Positions 37,889 through 47,114 of a stretch of DNA of 64,000 bases are shown in pieces. The DNA comes from Pseudarthrobacter sp. NBSH8 (GTDB taxonomy: Bacteria > Actinomycetota > Actinomycetes > Actinomycetales > Micrococcaceae): the NCBI RefSeq assembly GCF_014217545.1, contig NZ_CP043178.1, positions 2,790,001 to 2,854,000 on the forward strand, in the 5' to 3' direction. The notes under the pieces are model-generated. The model was given only the letters and a program-made list of their open reading frames with translations. It ran no database searches and had not been told where the DNA came from. Every line of letters begins with the position of its first letter. Positions within the stretch are counted from its first letter, which is position 1. The translations under genes and the position numbers were made by a program.

Positions 37889-37909
37889 ACTTCTACAAGA
37901 CGTAGAAGT
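37889..37909. promoter_or_regulatory. Palindrome upstream of the heme operon promoter
   Basis: ACTTCTAC-AAGAC-GTAGAAGT, a perfect 8-5-8 inverted repeat. It begins 8 bases upstream of the proposed hemQ -35 hexamer, a typical activator position. It could alternatively be a weak terminator for the upstream secreted-protein gene, but no T run follows. Confidence 0.5.
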
Positions 37910-37964
37910 GCTTAATGTCACAGCTTCGGCCTGGTGCGGGTCTTGAACCGATCCGCCATAGTGG

Positions 37965-38723
37965 TCAGATCTTGCGGATCCGGGCAAAGAGGAGTCCAGC
38001 GGCCCCTGCAGACCCCACCAGCCCCACACCAAGCCAGACCTTCGCGGGTTCGGCCGCCGCAGCTGCCGCCGTGGCCGATGCCATGTTGTCCCGGCTGGCA
38101 GGTGCGTTTCCGTGGCGTTCCGGTCCCGAAACAGGCGTGGCGTTGGCACTGTGGGCGCCCTCGGGCTGGTCCCCGGCGGGATCGCCGTCCTGCCCGGAGG
38201 CCTGGGTACCGTCGGCAGGGGAGCCGGGCTGGCCGTCCGGCTGCGTTCCTGCCGGTGAGTCGGCGGCATCCGGTGACGTGCTCAGCGGCGCCGGAACGCT
38301 CGACGGCGATCCTGGGCTCTGGGGCGTCGTGACTTGCGGAGTCGTGCCCCGGGGAGTTGTGCCCTGGGGCGATGGGCTGGCAGACGTCGTTGGAGCGGAC
38401 GACGTCGGCGCAGTTGACGTAGGGGCCGTGGACGTCGGAGTGGGAGAGCCTGAGGGGGCGGAAGTCGGTTGGGGCGAGGCTTTGGTCTGTCCGCCGGAAC
38501 CGCCCAGGAGGCCATTCAGCAGGCCATTGACCCCGGAGAGATCACCATCCGCTGCTACCTCGGCGGAGGCGGTGGGATCAGAACTGCCATCGGCCGCCCG
38601 GGATGCCGGCACACCGGCGGACAGGACCAGTACCGCTCCGGCGGCAGCCACTGCAGCGCCACGCCGGAGTCCCCCATGGATACTGGTCCGGGAACGGGAA
38701 AAGTCGGACCTGTAAATAACCAT
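37965..38723 (-). CDS. Secreted, C-terminally anchored Ser/Thr/Pro-rich protein
   Basis: About 252 residues. A signal peptide ends near SAGVPASRA. The mature protein is a low-complexity Pro/Ser/Thr/Gly stalk. A single hydrophobic segment (WLGVGLVGSAGAAGLLF) and the basic tail ARIRKI close the protein. This is the layout of wall- or membrane-anchored stalk proteins, although no LPxTG sortase motif is present. Function is unknown and no domain is recognised. The start at 38723 is 8 bases after TAGGGT; the longer frame to 38999 is unlikely. It lies between cgoX and hemQ in the same direction, so it may be co-transcribed with either. Confidence 0.65.
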   Translation of the reverse strand: MVIYRSDFSRSRTSIHGGLRRGAAVAAAGAVLVLSAGVPASRAADGSSDPTASAEVAADGDLSGVNGLLNGLLGGSGGQTKASPQPTSAPSGSPTPTSTAPTSTAPTSSAPTTSASPSPQGTTPRGTTPQVTTPQSPGSPSSVPAPLSTSPDAADSPAGTQPDGQPGSPADGTQASGQDGDPAGDQPEGAHSANATPVSGPERHGNAPASRDNMASATAAAAAAEPAKVWLGVGLVGSAGAAGLLFARIRKI

Positions 38724-38824
38724 AGTTATCGACCCTAGCCACGTCAGGGGGTGGATGAAAAACCGAAACCTGCACCCCTGGGCGGCCTTTTCAAGGCCCG
38801 TATTCCACTGAACAGGGGCGATGG

Positions 38825-40252
38825 TCAGCTGAGCAGGCTGCGAATTTCTTTTCGGGTATCGGCCACCACGGCGGCGAGTCCATTGCCGGCTACCCATCCG
38901 CCCACTATGCCAAGACCGGCCTCTGCCGCGCAGAGTTTCCTGACCTCGGCCACCCGCGCCTTGTGCCCCACGGCCGCGAAGGGCAGGGCTCCTTGCCACC
39001 TGACAACATCCCAGCCGACGACGTCGGTCCCCTGCACCGGGACGTCCAGCAGGGCCGAAGCGTCATGCAAGGCAGCAGCCAGGAGGTCGGGGGCAGGGGC
39101 GCGGGTCCCGGCCGAGTGTCCCGAGGCTTCCAGGCGGCCGTACGAGAGCCGCAGGACGTGCGTCCCGGGACCTGCCGCAGCGGCAAGCCAATCCCACTTC
39201 GCGGTTGCATGCGTAAGGGCTTTCGCCTGGATGCCCGGAGTCTGGGGCGCCACCAGGATCCCGGTGCCCCGCGGCCTGCCATCAAGTTCGGGCAGGTCCA
39301 CCACCAGCGTGACCAGCCTGACGTCCGGCCCGCTTTCCGGGCTCCTGCCGGCGAGCCCGGGTACGGCCGCCTGAAGCAGCCCCACTGCCGCCGGGCCGGG
39401 CAGCGCCACCACCAGCACGCCGCCGTCGTACGTTGCGTCACCGGTGGTAACCCGCCACCCGTCCGCCGTCCGTTCGATGGCGCCCGCGGCTGTTCCACTC
39501 ATCAAAGTGACCCCGCGGCTGCGGAGATCGCTGAGCAGGGCCACCACCAGGGTGTGCATCCCGCCTTCCAGGCCGGCGACGGCGGAACCCGCCTTCGCGG
39601 CGGATGGCTGGGTGGAGCCGCGCCGCTGGGCGGCCACCGCGGCGGCAAGGGAGCCGTGCTCCCGGACTCCGGACCGGAGGCCGGGGGCCACCATGTCCAC
39701 GTCGAGGAGACCGGGGTCCGCGGAGTGCACGCCGCCCACCACCGGGGCCACGAGGCGCTCCAATACACGGCGGCCCATCCGTGCCCGCACCAGCGCTGCG
39801 ACGCTCGTGACGTCGGCAGACGCGCCGATCGAAGCCGGCAAGTACTTATCCAGGGATGCCCGGAGCGAACCCACAAATCCCAGCGACCGCCGGACCTCCG
39901 GGTCCCACGGATTGGCAGGAATGCCCAGGACCCCGGTCTTGGGCAGTTCGCGCGGGCCGTCCGGAAGCTGCACCCAGGCGCCGCCCGGACGCGGCGCCAC
40001 AACGTTGCCGCCGAGTCCAAGTTCAGCAGCAAGCTCAGCCACGGCTGAGGAGCGCGTGGCGAACGACTCTGCTCCGCTGTCCAGGGTGAGGCCGGCCACC
40101 ACATGGCTGCCCACGCAGCCGCCCCAGGACGCGGTGGCCTCCAGGACGGTCACTGTATGTCCGGCAGCTGCCAACTCCCGCGCCGCCAGCAGGCCGGAGA
40201 TGCCGCCGCCCAACACGAGTGCGGCCCGGTTCGGCGTCAAGGAGCTGCTCAT
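38825..40252 (-). CDS. cgoX: Coproporphyrinogen III oxidase, FAD-dependent (protoporphyrinogen oxidase family)
   Basis: 475 residues. Oxidises coproporphyrinogen III to coproporphyrin III, which cpfC then metallates. The FAD-binding N-terminus is intact: ALVLGGGISGLLAARELAAA followed by VTVLEA. The family's GESFATR-like stretch is present as AESFATRSS. It was formerly annotated hemY or hemG. It starts 4 bases after the hemE stop, forming a two-gene unit. Confidence 0.92.
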   Translation of the reverse strand: MSSSLTPNRAALVLGGGISGLLAARELAAAGHTVTVLEATASWGGCVGSHVVAGLTLDSGAESFATRSSAVAELAAELGLGGNVVAPRPGGAWVQLPDGPRELPKTGVLGIPANPWDPEVRRSLGFVGSLRASLDKYLPASIGASADVTSVAALVRARMGRRVLERLVAPVVGGVHSADPGLLDVDMVAPGLRSGVREHGSLAAAVAAQRRGSTQPSAAKAGSAVAGLEGGMHTLVVALLSDLRSRGVTLMSGTAAGAIERTADGWRVTTGDATYDGGVLVVALPGPAAVGLLQAAVPGLAGRSPESGPDVRLVTLVVDLPELDGRPRGTGILVAPQTPGIQAKALTHATAKWDWLAAAAGPGTHVLRLSYGRLEASGHSAGTRAPAPDLLAAALHDASALLDVPVQGTDVVGWDVVRWQGALPFAAVGHKARVAEVRKLCAAEAGLGIVGGWVAGNGLAAVVADTRKEIRSLLS

Positions 40253-40256
40253 GGTC

Positions 40257-41375
40257 CTACTCCGGGGAAATGGAGTGGATGAGTTCTACAACCCGGGTCA
40301 GGACCGTGGGGTCGGTTTCCGGCGGCACGCCGTGGCCGAGGTTGAGCACGTGGCCGGGCGCGGAGGCGCCGGCCGCAATGACCGCACGGACGTGGGCTTC
40401 GAGCACGTCCCAGGGCGCGGAAAGCAGCGCGGGGTCGATGTTGCCCTGCAGCGGCACCGTTCCGCCCAGGCGCCGGTTGGCCTCATCCAGCGGCAGGCGG
40501 TAGTCCACACCAACCACGTCCACGCCGACATCCCGCATGGCAACAAGGAGTTCGGAGGTTCCGGTACCAAAGTGGATCAGCGGCGCGCCGAGGTGGCGGA
40601 CATGGTCCAGCGCCCGGGCCGAGGCGGGTGCCACGAACCTGGTGTAGTCGGCCAGGCCCAGCGATCCCGCCCAGGAATCAAACAGCTGTCCCGCGGACGC
40701 GCCGGCTTCCAGCTGGGCGCGGAGGAACAACCCCGAGGCGTCGGCGGCCCATTTGGCCAGCGCAATCCAGGTTTCCGGGTCCGCGTGCATCATGGTGCGC
40801 GGGCCCAGGTGGTCACGGGAAGGTTTGCCCTCAACCATGTAGGCAGCGAGGGTGAACGGGGCACCGGCAAAGCCGATCAGCGGGGTTTTGCCCAGCTCGG
40901 CGACGGTCAGCCGCACGGCTTCGCGGATCGGTTCCAGCGCTTCCCAGGTCAGCTGCGGCAGGGCGGCAACGTCTGCAGCCGTGCGCACCGGCTTGTCCAG
41001 CACGGGGCCCACGCCCGGCACAATGTCCACGCCCACGCCGGCGAGCTTGAGCGGAATGACGATGTCGGAGAAAAATATGGCAGCGTCGACGTCATGGCGC
41101 CGGACGGGCTGCAGCGTGATTTCGGCCGCGAGGTCGGGCCGCAGGCAGGAATCCAGCATGGCCACGCCTTCGCGTACCTTCAAGTATTCCGGCAGCGAGC
41201 GCCCTGCCTGGCGCATGAACCACACCGGCCGCCGCGATGGCTTGCCGCCACGGTAGGCAGTGATGAGCGGCGAATCTGCGGTGCGGCCGTCCATCAGCGG
41301 ATGGCCGGCAGCAAGAGCACTGTTGTTAGACAGGACACTAGACGCGGACTTGGACACGGCGGAGCTGGAAGTCAT
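40257..41375 (-). CDS. hemE: Uroporphyrinogen decarboxylase
   Basis: About 372 residues. Removes four acetate carboxyls from uroporphyrinogen III to give coproporphyrinogen III. Signatures are RRPVWFMRQAGRSLPEY, IFFSDIVIPLKLAGVGVDIV and GFAGAPFTLAAYMVEG. The ATG at 41375 was chosen from family length. CACAAT ends 7 bases before it, which would make the message leaderless. It is divergent from hemA with 158 bases between. Confidence 0.95.
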   Translation of the reverse strand: MTSSSAVSKSASSVLSNNSALAAGHPLMDGRTADSPLITAYRGGKPSRRPVWFMRQAGRSLPEYLKVREGVAMLDSCLRPDLAAEITLQPVRRHDVDAAIFFSDIVIPLKLAGVGVDIVPGVGPVLDKPVRTAADVAALPQLTWEALEPIREAVRLTVAELGKTPLIGFAGAPFTLAAYMVEGKPSRDHLGPRTMMHADPETWIALAKWAADASGLFLRAQLEAGASAGQLFDSWAGSLGLADYTRFVAPASARALDHVRHLGAPLIHFGTGTSELLVAMRDVGVDVVGVDYRLPLDEANRRLGGTVPLQGNIDPALLSAPWDVLEAHVRAVIAAGASAPGHVLNLGHGVPPETDPTVLTRVVELIHSISPE

Positions 41376-41485
41376 GTCTTTGATTGTGCCCAAAATCGGC
41401 CCCAAAAGATAACGACAGCCTGTCACCTGCGGACGCCCCGGCCGCGCCGTGGCAGGAAAGACGGCCCTTTACCGCCCGTTGCTGT

Positions 41486-41509
41486 TTGCCGGGTTGTTCT
41501 ACCGGGCAA
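41486..41509. promoter_or_regulatory. Inverted repeat in the hemE-hemA intergenic region
   Basis: TTGCCGGG (41486-41493), 8 bases, then CCGGGCAA (41502-41509), with one mismatch between the half-sites. It overlaps the proposed -35 and spacer of the hemA promoter, as expected of a repressor site. Confidence 0.4.
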
Positions 41510-41524
41510 CGAAAAAGCTATGAT
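41494..41524 (+). promoter_or_regulatory. hemA promoter
   Basis: TTGTTC (41494-41499), a 19-base spacer and TATGAT (41519-41524). Transcription would start within about 3 bases of the GTG at 41534. Confidence 0.45.
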
Positions 41525-41533
41525 TGATCTGCT

Positions 41534-42847
41534 GTGGTTCTTTTTTCATTGGTGGCTACACACGCCGACATCGACCTTGAGACCGTTGCTCAACTGAGCA
41601 ACGGTGCTTCCGGTATCGCAACATCCGCACTCTCCGGATCGCCGGCAGTGACGGGTGCGATTGTGCTTGCCACCTGCAACCGGTACGAAATCTACGGCGA
41701 AGCGCCCCACGCTGACGATGTTGAGGCCGCACGTGCGGCTCTCGTGTCCGAGATCAGCGGACTCAGCGGACTCAACGAACAGCTCGTGTCCCGCTCCTTC
41801 AGCACACGCACCGGACCCGAAGTCAGCCAGCACCTGTTCGCCGTCAGCGCCGGGCTGGACTCCGCCGTGGTGGGTGAACGTGAGATCGCCGGCCAGGTGC
41901 GCCGGGCCCTCATCACGGCCCAGCACGAGGGCACGGCCAGCTCGGGCCTGGTCCGCCTCTTCCAGGCAGCCTCCAAGACGGCCAAGGATGTCGGGGCGCA
42001 GACCGCTCTCGGTTCCCGGGGCCTGTCCATCGTTTCCGTGGCACTGGATCTGGCCACCGACCTTTCCGAGAGCCCCGACTGGTCAGCGAAGAAGGTGGTG
42101 GTGTTCGGCACCGGAGCCTACGCCGGCGCCACCATGGCGCTGCTCCGCGAAAGGGGCTGCACCCACATCTCCGTGTTCTCCTCGTCGGGACGCGCCGAAG
42201 CGTTTGTCGCCACCCGCGGCGGAACATCGCTGGACAGCGGTTCCCTGCCGGTAGCCGTGGCTGCGGCCGACGTCATGATCGGGTGCAGCGGCTCCGACAC
42301 CCGGGTCGAGGCCGGTGAACTTGCCGAGATCCGCGTGGACTCCGTCCAGCCGCTGATCGCGATCGACCTCGCCCTCACCCATGATTTTGACCCTGAGGTC
42401 GGCCAGCTCGACGGCGTTGAGCTGCTCACGCTGGAATCCGTGCGTTTGGCGGCACCCCAGGAGCAGGCCGAGTCCCTCACCCAGGCCAGCGGCATTGTGT
42501 CCGGCGCGGCCCAGGCCTTCGAGCAGGAACGGGAAGCCCGCTCGGTGGATTCCGCCATAGTGGCGCTCCGCCGGCACACCATGAACGTCCTGGACGCGGA
42601 AATGGAGCGCGTGCGTGCCCGCCACGGCTGCACAGCCGCCGCCGAAGAAGTGGAATTCGCCCTCCGCCGGATGGTCAAGCAGCTGCTGCACGTGCCCACC
42701 GTCCGTGCCCGTGAGCTGGCCGCCAACGGCCAGCAGGACGACTATGTGTCGGCGCTCGAAACGCTCTACGGCATCACCGTGGAGCAGCCGGCTACGGCAG
42801 CGCAGGCGGAGTGCCCCGTGGACCACCGGGGCCTCGAAACCGCCTGA
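41534..42847 (+). CDS. hemA: Glutamyl-tRNA reductase
   Basis: 437 residues. Reduces glutamyl-tRNA to glutamate-1-semialdehyde, the first committed step of heme synthesis. The catalytic Cys48 is in [12 protein letters not shown]. Other family blocks are [21 protein letters not shown] and the NADPH-binding [21 protein letters not shown]. The GTG start lacks a Shine-Dalgarno and lies close to the predicted transcription start. The gene ends at a cluster of inverted repeats shared with moeZ. Confidence 0.95.
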   Translation: MVLFSLVATHADIDLETVAQLSNGASGIATSALSGSPAVTGAIVLATCNRYEIYGEAPHADDVEAARAALVSEISGLSGLNEQLVSRSFSTRTGPEVSQHLFAVSAGLDSAVVGEREIAGQVRRALITAQHEGTASSGLVRLFQAASKTAKDVGAQTALGSRGLSIVSVALDLATDLSESPDWSAKKVVVFGTGAYAGATMALLRERGCTHISVFSSSGRAEAFVATRGGTSLDSGSLPVAVAAADVMIGCSGSDTRVEAGELAEIRVDSVQPLIAIDLALTHDFDPEVGQLDGVELLTLESVRLAAPQEQAESLTQASGIVSGAAQAFEQEREARSVDSAIVALRRHTMNVLDAEMERVRARHGCTAAAEEVEFALRRMVKQLLHVPTVRARELAANGQQDDYVSALETLYGITVEQPATAAQAECPVDHRGLETA

Positions 42848-42855
42848 CCCACCCG

Positions 42856-43000
42856 CGACCCTCTCTCACCTTTAGGGGCTTTCTTGACGACCCTCTCTCA
42901 CCTTTAGGGGCTTTCTTGACGACCCTCTCTCACTACTTTCTAGAGAGTGAGAGAGCGTCGTTGAAATAGGGGCGAAAAGTGAGAGAGCGTCATTGAAGGG
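42856..43000. repeat. Cluster of 32-bp direct and inverted repeats
   Basis: Two exact direct copies of a 32-bp unit starting CGACCCTCTCTCACC (42856-42887, 42888-42919) are followed by a partial third (42920-42935). Two inverted units then begin GTGAGAGAGCGTC at 42947 and 42979, again 32 bases apart. The central units can pair into a hairpin around 42920-42962. The cluster lies exactly between the convergent hemA and moeZ genes and may terminate both. Confidence 0.8.
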
Positions 43001-43007
43001 CAACCGG

Positions 43008-44207
43008 TTAGTAGACCGGCTTTTGCGGCTCCACGTCGCGTACCCAGGCCAGGATCCCGCCGTCGAGGTGGCTGACCCGCTGATAGCCGGCCTTCCGCGC
43101 AGCCTCCAGCACGTTGGCTGACCGGGTGCCGGCCTTGCAGTGGAACACAATGTCCTTGTGCTGCGGGAGTTCCGCCCACGCCTCCCCCGCGAGGATCCTG
43201 CCCTGCGGGATCAGCACGGAGCCGTCGATGCTCACGATTTCGTGTTCTCCGGTTTCCCTGACGTCCACCAGCACGAAGTCCTTCAGGCCTGCCTTCCGGG
43301 ACGCCAGCATGGTGGCCAGCTGGGTTGCCGTTACCGTGTGCTCCGTGTCTGCGGCGACGGCAGGAGTGATGCCGCAGAAGGCTTCGTAGTCCGTCAGTTC
43401 CGTAATGGGGGCCGCTGCCGGGTCCTTGGACACACGGATCTCGCGCCAGCTGCCCCCCAGCGCATCAAACAGCGCCACCCGGCCCAGGAGTGAACGCCCG
43501 ACGCCGGTAATCAGCTTGACTGCCTCGGTCACCATGAGTGATCCCACGGCAGCGCAGAGCATGCCGAAGACGCCGCCCTCGCCGCAGGAGGGCACCGACC
43601 CGGCCGGCGGGGCCTCGGGGTACAGGTCCCGGTAAGTGGGTCCGTGCTTTTCCCAGAACACGCTGACCTGGCCGTCGAAGCGGAAGATCGATCCCCACAC
43701 ATAGGGCTTGCCGAGGATGGCGGCGGCATCGTTGACCAGGTAGCGGGTGGCGAAGTTGTCCGCCCCGTCCAGGATCAGGTCGTAGTCCGCGAACAGCTCC
43801 AGCGCGTTGGAGGCATCCAGCCTGACGTTGTGCAGCCGGACCTCCACGAGCGGGTTCAGTGCGGCGACGGCGTCCCGTGCGGACTCGATCTTGGGCCGGC
43901 CCACGTCGGCCACACCGTGGATCACCTGGCGCTGGAGGTTGCTCAGGTCAACGATGTCGTCGTCGACGATTCCCAGGGTCCCCACACCCGCCGCCGCCAG
44001 GTAGAGCAGCGCCGGCGAACCCAGTCCCCCGGCACCAATGACCAGCACCTTGGCATTCTTCAGCCGCCGCTGCCCCACCGCTCCGATTTCGGGAATGATG
44101 AGGTGCCGCGAGTAGCGTTCCACCTCGGCCGGCGTCAGCTCACCGGAGGGCTCCACGAGCGGTTTAAACGAGACAGGGGAATCATTTACGGTCAAAGTCG
44201 AAGCCAT
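43008..44207 (-). CDS. moeZ: Molybdopterin-synthase/thiocarboxylate adenylyltransferase with rhodanese domain (MoeZ)
   Basis: 399 residues. The N-terminal E1-like domain (ThiF/MoeB) has RYSRHLIIPEIGAVGQ and the ATP-binding VLVIGAGGLGSPALLYLAAAG. The C-terminal rhodanese domain has the persulfide Cys in HCKAGTRSANVL. It adenylates and then sulfurates the C-terminal glycine of small carrier proteins such as MoaD or CysO, and could also serve ThiS encoded 3 kb away. It is divergent from a TetR gene, as I recall for Rv3206c-Rv3208. Confidence 0.9.
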   Translation of the reverse strand: MASTLTVNDSPVSFKPLVEPSGELTPAEVERYSRHLIIPEIGAVGQRRLKNAKVLVIGAGGLGSPALLYLAAAGVGTLGIVDDDIVDLSNLQRQVIHGVADVGRPKIESARDAVAALNPLVEVRLHNVRLDASNALELFADYDLILDGADNFATRYLVNDAAAILGKPYVWGSIFRFDGQVSVFWEKHGPTYRDLYPEAPPAGSVPSCGEGGVFGMLCAAVGSLMVTEAVKLITGVGRSLLGRVALFDALGGSWREIRVSKDPAAAPITELTDYEAFCGITPAVAADTEHTVTATQLATMLASRKAGLKDFVLVDVRETGEHEIVSIDGSVLIPQGRILAGEAWAELPQHKDIVFHCKAGTRSANVLEAARKAGYQRVSHLDGGILAWVRDVEPQKPVY

Positions 44208-44291
44208 ACCTCAATGTATGCCCCGAGATGCCGCCAGGTCATATTACCGCGCAGTATTGTGTAGGTAACGGCAAGCGAAAGTAGGGCAACT

Positions 44292-44972
44292 GTGGTCCAT
44301 GAAGCACGGGCTGACCGGGCGTCCGGCGGCGAACCGGCCGCACTCGAACCGGCCGCACCTCAACGGACCGCCGGCCAGCGGTCCGCCCGGCTTCCCCGGG
44401 ATGAGCGCCGGGCGCAGCTTCTCGCGGCGGCCCAGGAGGTTTTTGTCGCCAACGGATACCATGGCGCCGCCATGGATGAGATCGCCGAGACGGCGCATGT
44501 CAGCAAACCGGTGCTGTACCAGCACTTCCCGTCCAAACGCGAGCTGTATCTTGCACTGCTGGACAGCCATCTCGCGTCGCTGACGGATCTGATGCTCGGG
44601 GCCCTGAGTTCCACCGATGACAACGACGAACGCGTGCAGGCCGTGATGCGCGCTTACTACCGCTTCATCGCCAGCGATGACCAAGCGCACCGCCTGGTCT
44701 TCGAATCGGACCTCATCAACGATCCCGATGTCAGTTCACGGCTCGAGACATTCAACAAGACGTTCGCGGATGCCGTGGCCCGCGTGATCGCCGAGGACAC
44801 CAAACTGCCGCACCTTGAGGCGCAGCTTCTGGGCCGCGGCCTGGCCGGAATGGCCCAGGTCAGCGCGCGGTATTGGCTTGAAACGGACGGGAACCTGGAC
44901 CTCGATGTGGCCAGCGACCTCATTTACCGTTTAGCTTGGCGCGGAATCTCTCGCTTCCCCAAAGAGTCCTAG
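44292..44972 (+). CDS. TetR family transcriptional regulator
   Basis: 226 residues. An Ala/Pro-rich N-terminus is followed by the helix-turn-helix block AAQEVFVANGYHGAAMDEIA and VSKPVLYQHFPSKRELYLAL. The C-terminal ligand domain is helical. The target genes are unknown. The GTG at 44292 has TAGGG upstream; a later start is possible because the first 35 residues are not conserved. The DUF3107 gene follows after 50 bases. Confidence 0.88.
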   Translation: MVHEARADRASGGEPAALEPAAPQRTAGQRSARLPRDERRAQLLAAAQEVFVANGYHGAAMDEIAETAHVSKPVLYQHFPSKRELYLALLDSHLASLTDLMLGALSSTDDNDERVQAVMRAYYRFIASDDQAHRLVFESDLINDPDVSSRLETFNKTFADAVARVIAEDTKLPHLEAQLLGRGLAGMAQVSARYWLETDGNLDLDVASDLIYRLAWRGISRFPKES

Positions 44973-45022
44973 ACTACAAATAAGAGAACCCAAGAAACTT
45001 TGATTGGCTGGGAGGCCCCCTG

Positions 45023-45247
45023 TTGGAAATTAAGATCGGCATTCAGAACATTGGCCGCGAAATCGTCCTGGAATCGGCTCAGGATGCAGACACTGTAGCC
45101 ACGGTTGTTGAAGAAGCCATCACCAAGGGCACCGAACTCCGCCTCAAGGACGACAAGGGCCGTATCATCATCATTCCCGGCAACGCCTTGGGTTACGTGG
45201 AAATCGGCGCCGAAGAGGCCCGCAAGGTCGGTTTCGGCCAGTTCTAG
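45023..45247 (+). CDS. DUF3107 small conserved protein
   Basis: 74 residues starting MEIKIGIQNIGREIVLESAQ and ending KVGFGQF. It is a conserved actinobacterial protein (Rv3208A/TB9.4-like) of unknown function. The TTG start is supported by a strong GGGAGG ribosome-binding site 7 bases upstream. Pairing with an upstream TetR gene is conserved as I recall it. Confidence 0.85.
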   Translation: MEIKIGIQNIGREIVLESAQDADTVATVVEEAITKGTELRLKDDKGRIIIIPGNALGYVEIGAEEARKVGFGQF

Positions 45248-45301
45248 CAGGTCCGCGGCCGGCCGCCTTGGCGGTTGGCCGCTGCTTTCCGAGGAGATTT
45301 G

Positions 45302-45604
45302 ATGCTTTCGCTGACCATCGTTGTCCTGGTAACAGTGGCCGCAGGTCTTATTGTCTGGGCCAATGACAAGCGCCACACCCGGTATGGGACGGGGTTGCCC
45401 GCAGGGGTTGCCGTTGTGGTGGGTGCGGTCAGTTGGATCATCTTTATCGCGGCAGGATTTGGCTACCAGCCGGGCCTGACGTGGATTCCCTGGGTCCTGC
45501 CCATGGCGCTGGGCACCGTCGCTGCCATCGGGACGGTCATCTACCTCGGGCGGATCCGCGAAGGCCACGATACTCAGCGGCTGACGCAGGCCCTCAAACT
45601 GTAG
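45302..45604 (+). CDS. Small membrane protein with three hydrophobic segments
   Basis: 100 residues. Hydrophobic segments are at about 3-19 (LSLTIVVLVTVAAGLIVW), 34-52 and 64-82, ending in a basic and polar tail. No family is recognised with certainty. The ATG has a GAGGAG ribosome-binding site, and the gene follows DUF3107 by 54 bases, so they are probably co-transcribed up to the terminator at 45621. Confidence 0.75.
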   Translation: MLSLTIVVLVTVAAGLIVWANDKRHTRYGTGLPAGVAVVVGAVSWIIFIAAGFGYQPGLTWIPWVLPMALGTVAAIGTVIYLGRIREGHDTQRLTQALKL

Positions 45605-45620
45605 GCATTTCCTTATAGAA

Positions 45621-45654
45621 CGGTGACCACCACCCAGCAGGGTGGTGGTCACCG
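45621..45654. terminator. Bidirectional terminator
   Basis: A 15-bp perfect stem (45621-45635 with 45640-45654) with an AGCA loop, between the convergent membrane-protein and pterin dehydratase genes. Confidence 0.85.
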
Positions 45655-45658
45655 TCAG

Positions 45659-45985
45659 TTAAGCCACCGGTTGGGCAGCGGCACCAAGCCGGGCGGCAGC
45701 AGCGCTCACGGCCGCCGCAGCTGCGGCATCCCGCTCAGTGGCCTTGCCGCCGGCGTCGTGGGACGTATAACGGAGATGCACCCTGTTGTAGCGCCAGTCA
45801 AGGTCCGGATGGTGGTTCTGTTCTTCGGCCAGGCGTCCGACGGCGGCAATCAGCTCGAGTGCGGCGGCCGCCGTCGGCGTCTTATAGACAGCAACGAGCC
45901 CGCCGAGCCGGTACTGCCAGTCGGGCAGCGCGGCGAGGACGGCCTCGATGCGCTCAGGCGTGAGTGTGTCTTGCTTGCCGGCCAT
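45659..45985 (-). CDS. 4a-hydroxytetrahydrobiopterin dehydratase (pterin-4a-carbinolamine dehydratase)
   Basis: 108 residues. The active-site pattern EEQNHHPDLDWRYNRVHLRY with a following TSHDAGG supplies His58, His59 and His76. The enzyme recycles 4a-hydroxy-pterin. With no aromatic amino-acid hydroxylase here, it might act in molybdopterin or folate metabolism instead. It lies 72 bases downstream of thiG and may be in the same unit. Confidence 0.9.
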   Translation of the reverse strand: MAGKQDTLTPERIEAVLAALPDWQYRLGGLVAVYKTPTAAAALELIAAVGRLAEEQNHHPDLDWRYNRVHLRYTSHDAGGKATERDAAAAAAVSAAAARLGAAAQPVA

Positions 45986-46057
45986 GGCGGCCTCCTTGGC
46001 TCGTCCGGTGAGCTCGCCCGGCTTTTGGCCGAGGGCGCCCGGTCTGGAGGAGAAGGC

Positions 46058-47110
<1,053 letters not shown>

Positions 47111-47114
<4 letters not shown>

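Noticed and set aside
42856..43000. CRISPR array
   Set aside because: The units are contiguous with no variable spacers, and two are inverted. This is not CRISPR architecture.
40257..44207. Horizontal acquisition of the heme/molybdopterin region
   Set aside because: Codon use and composition match the neighbours, and no integrase, tRNA junction or flanking repeat marks an island.
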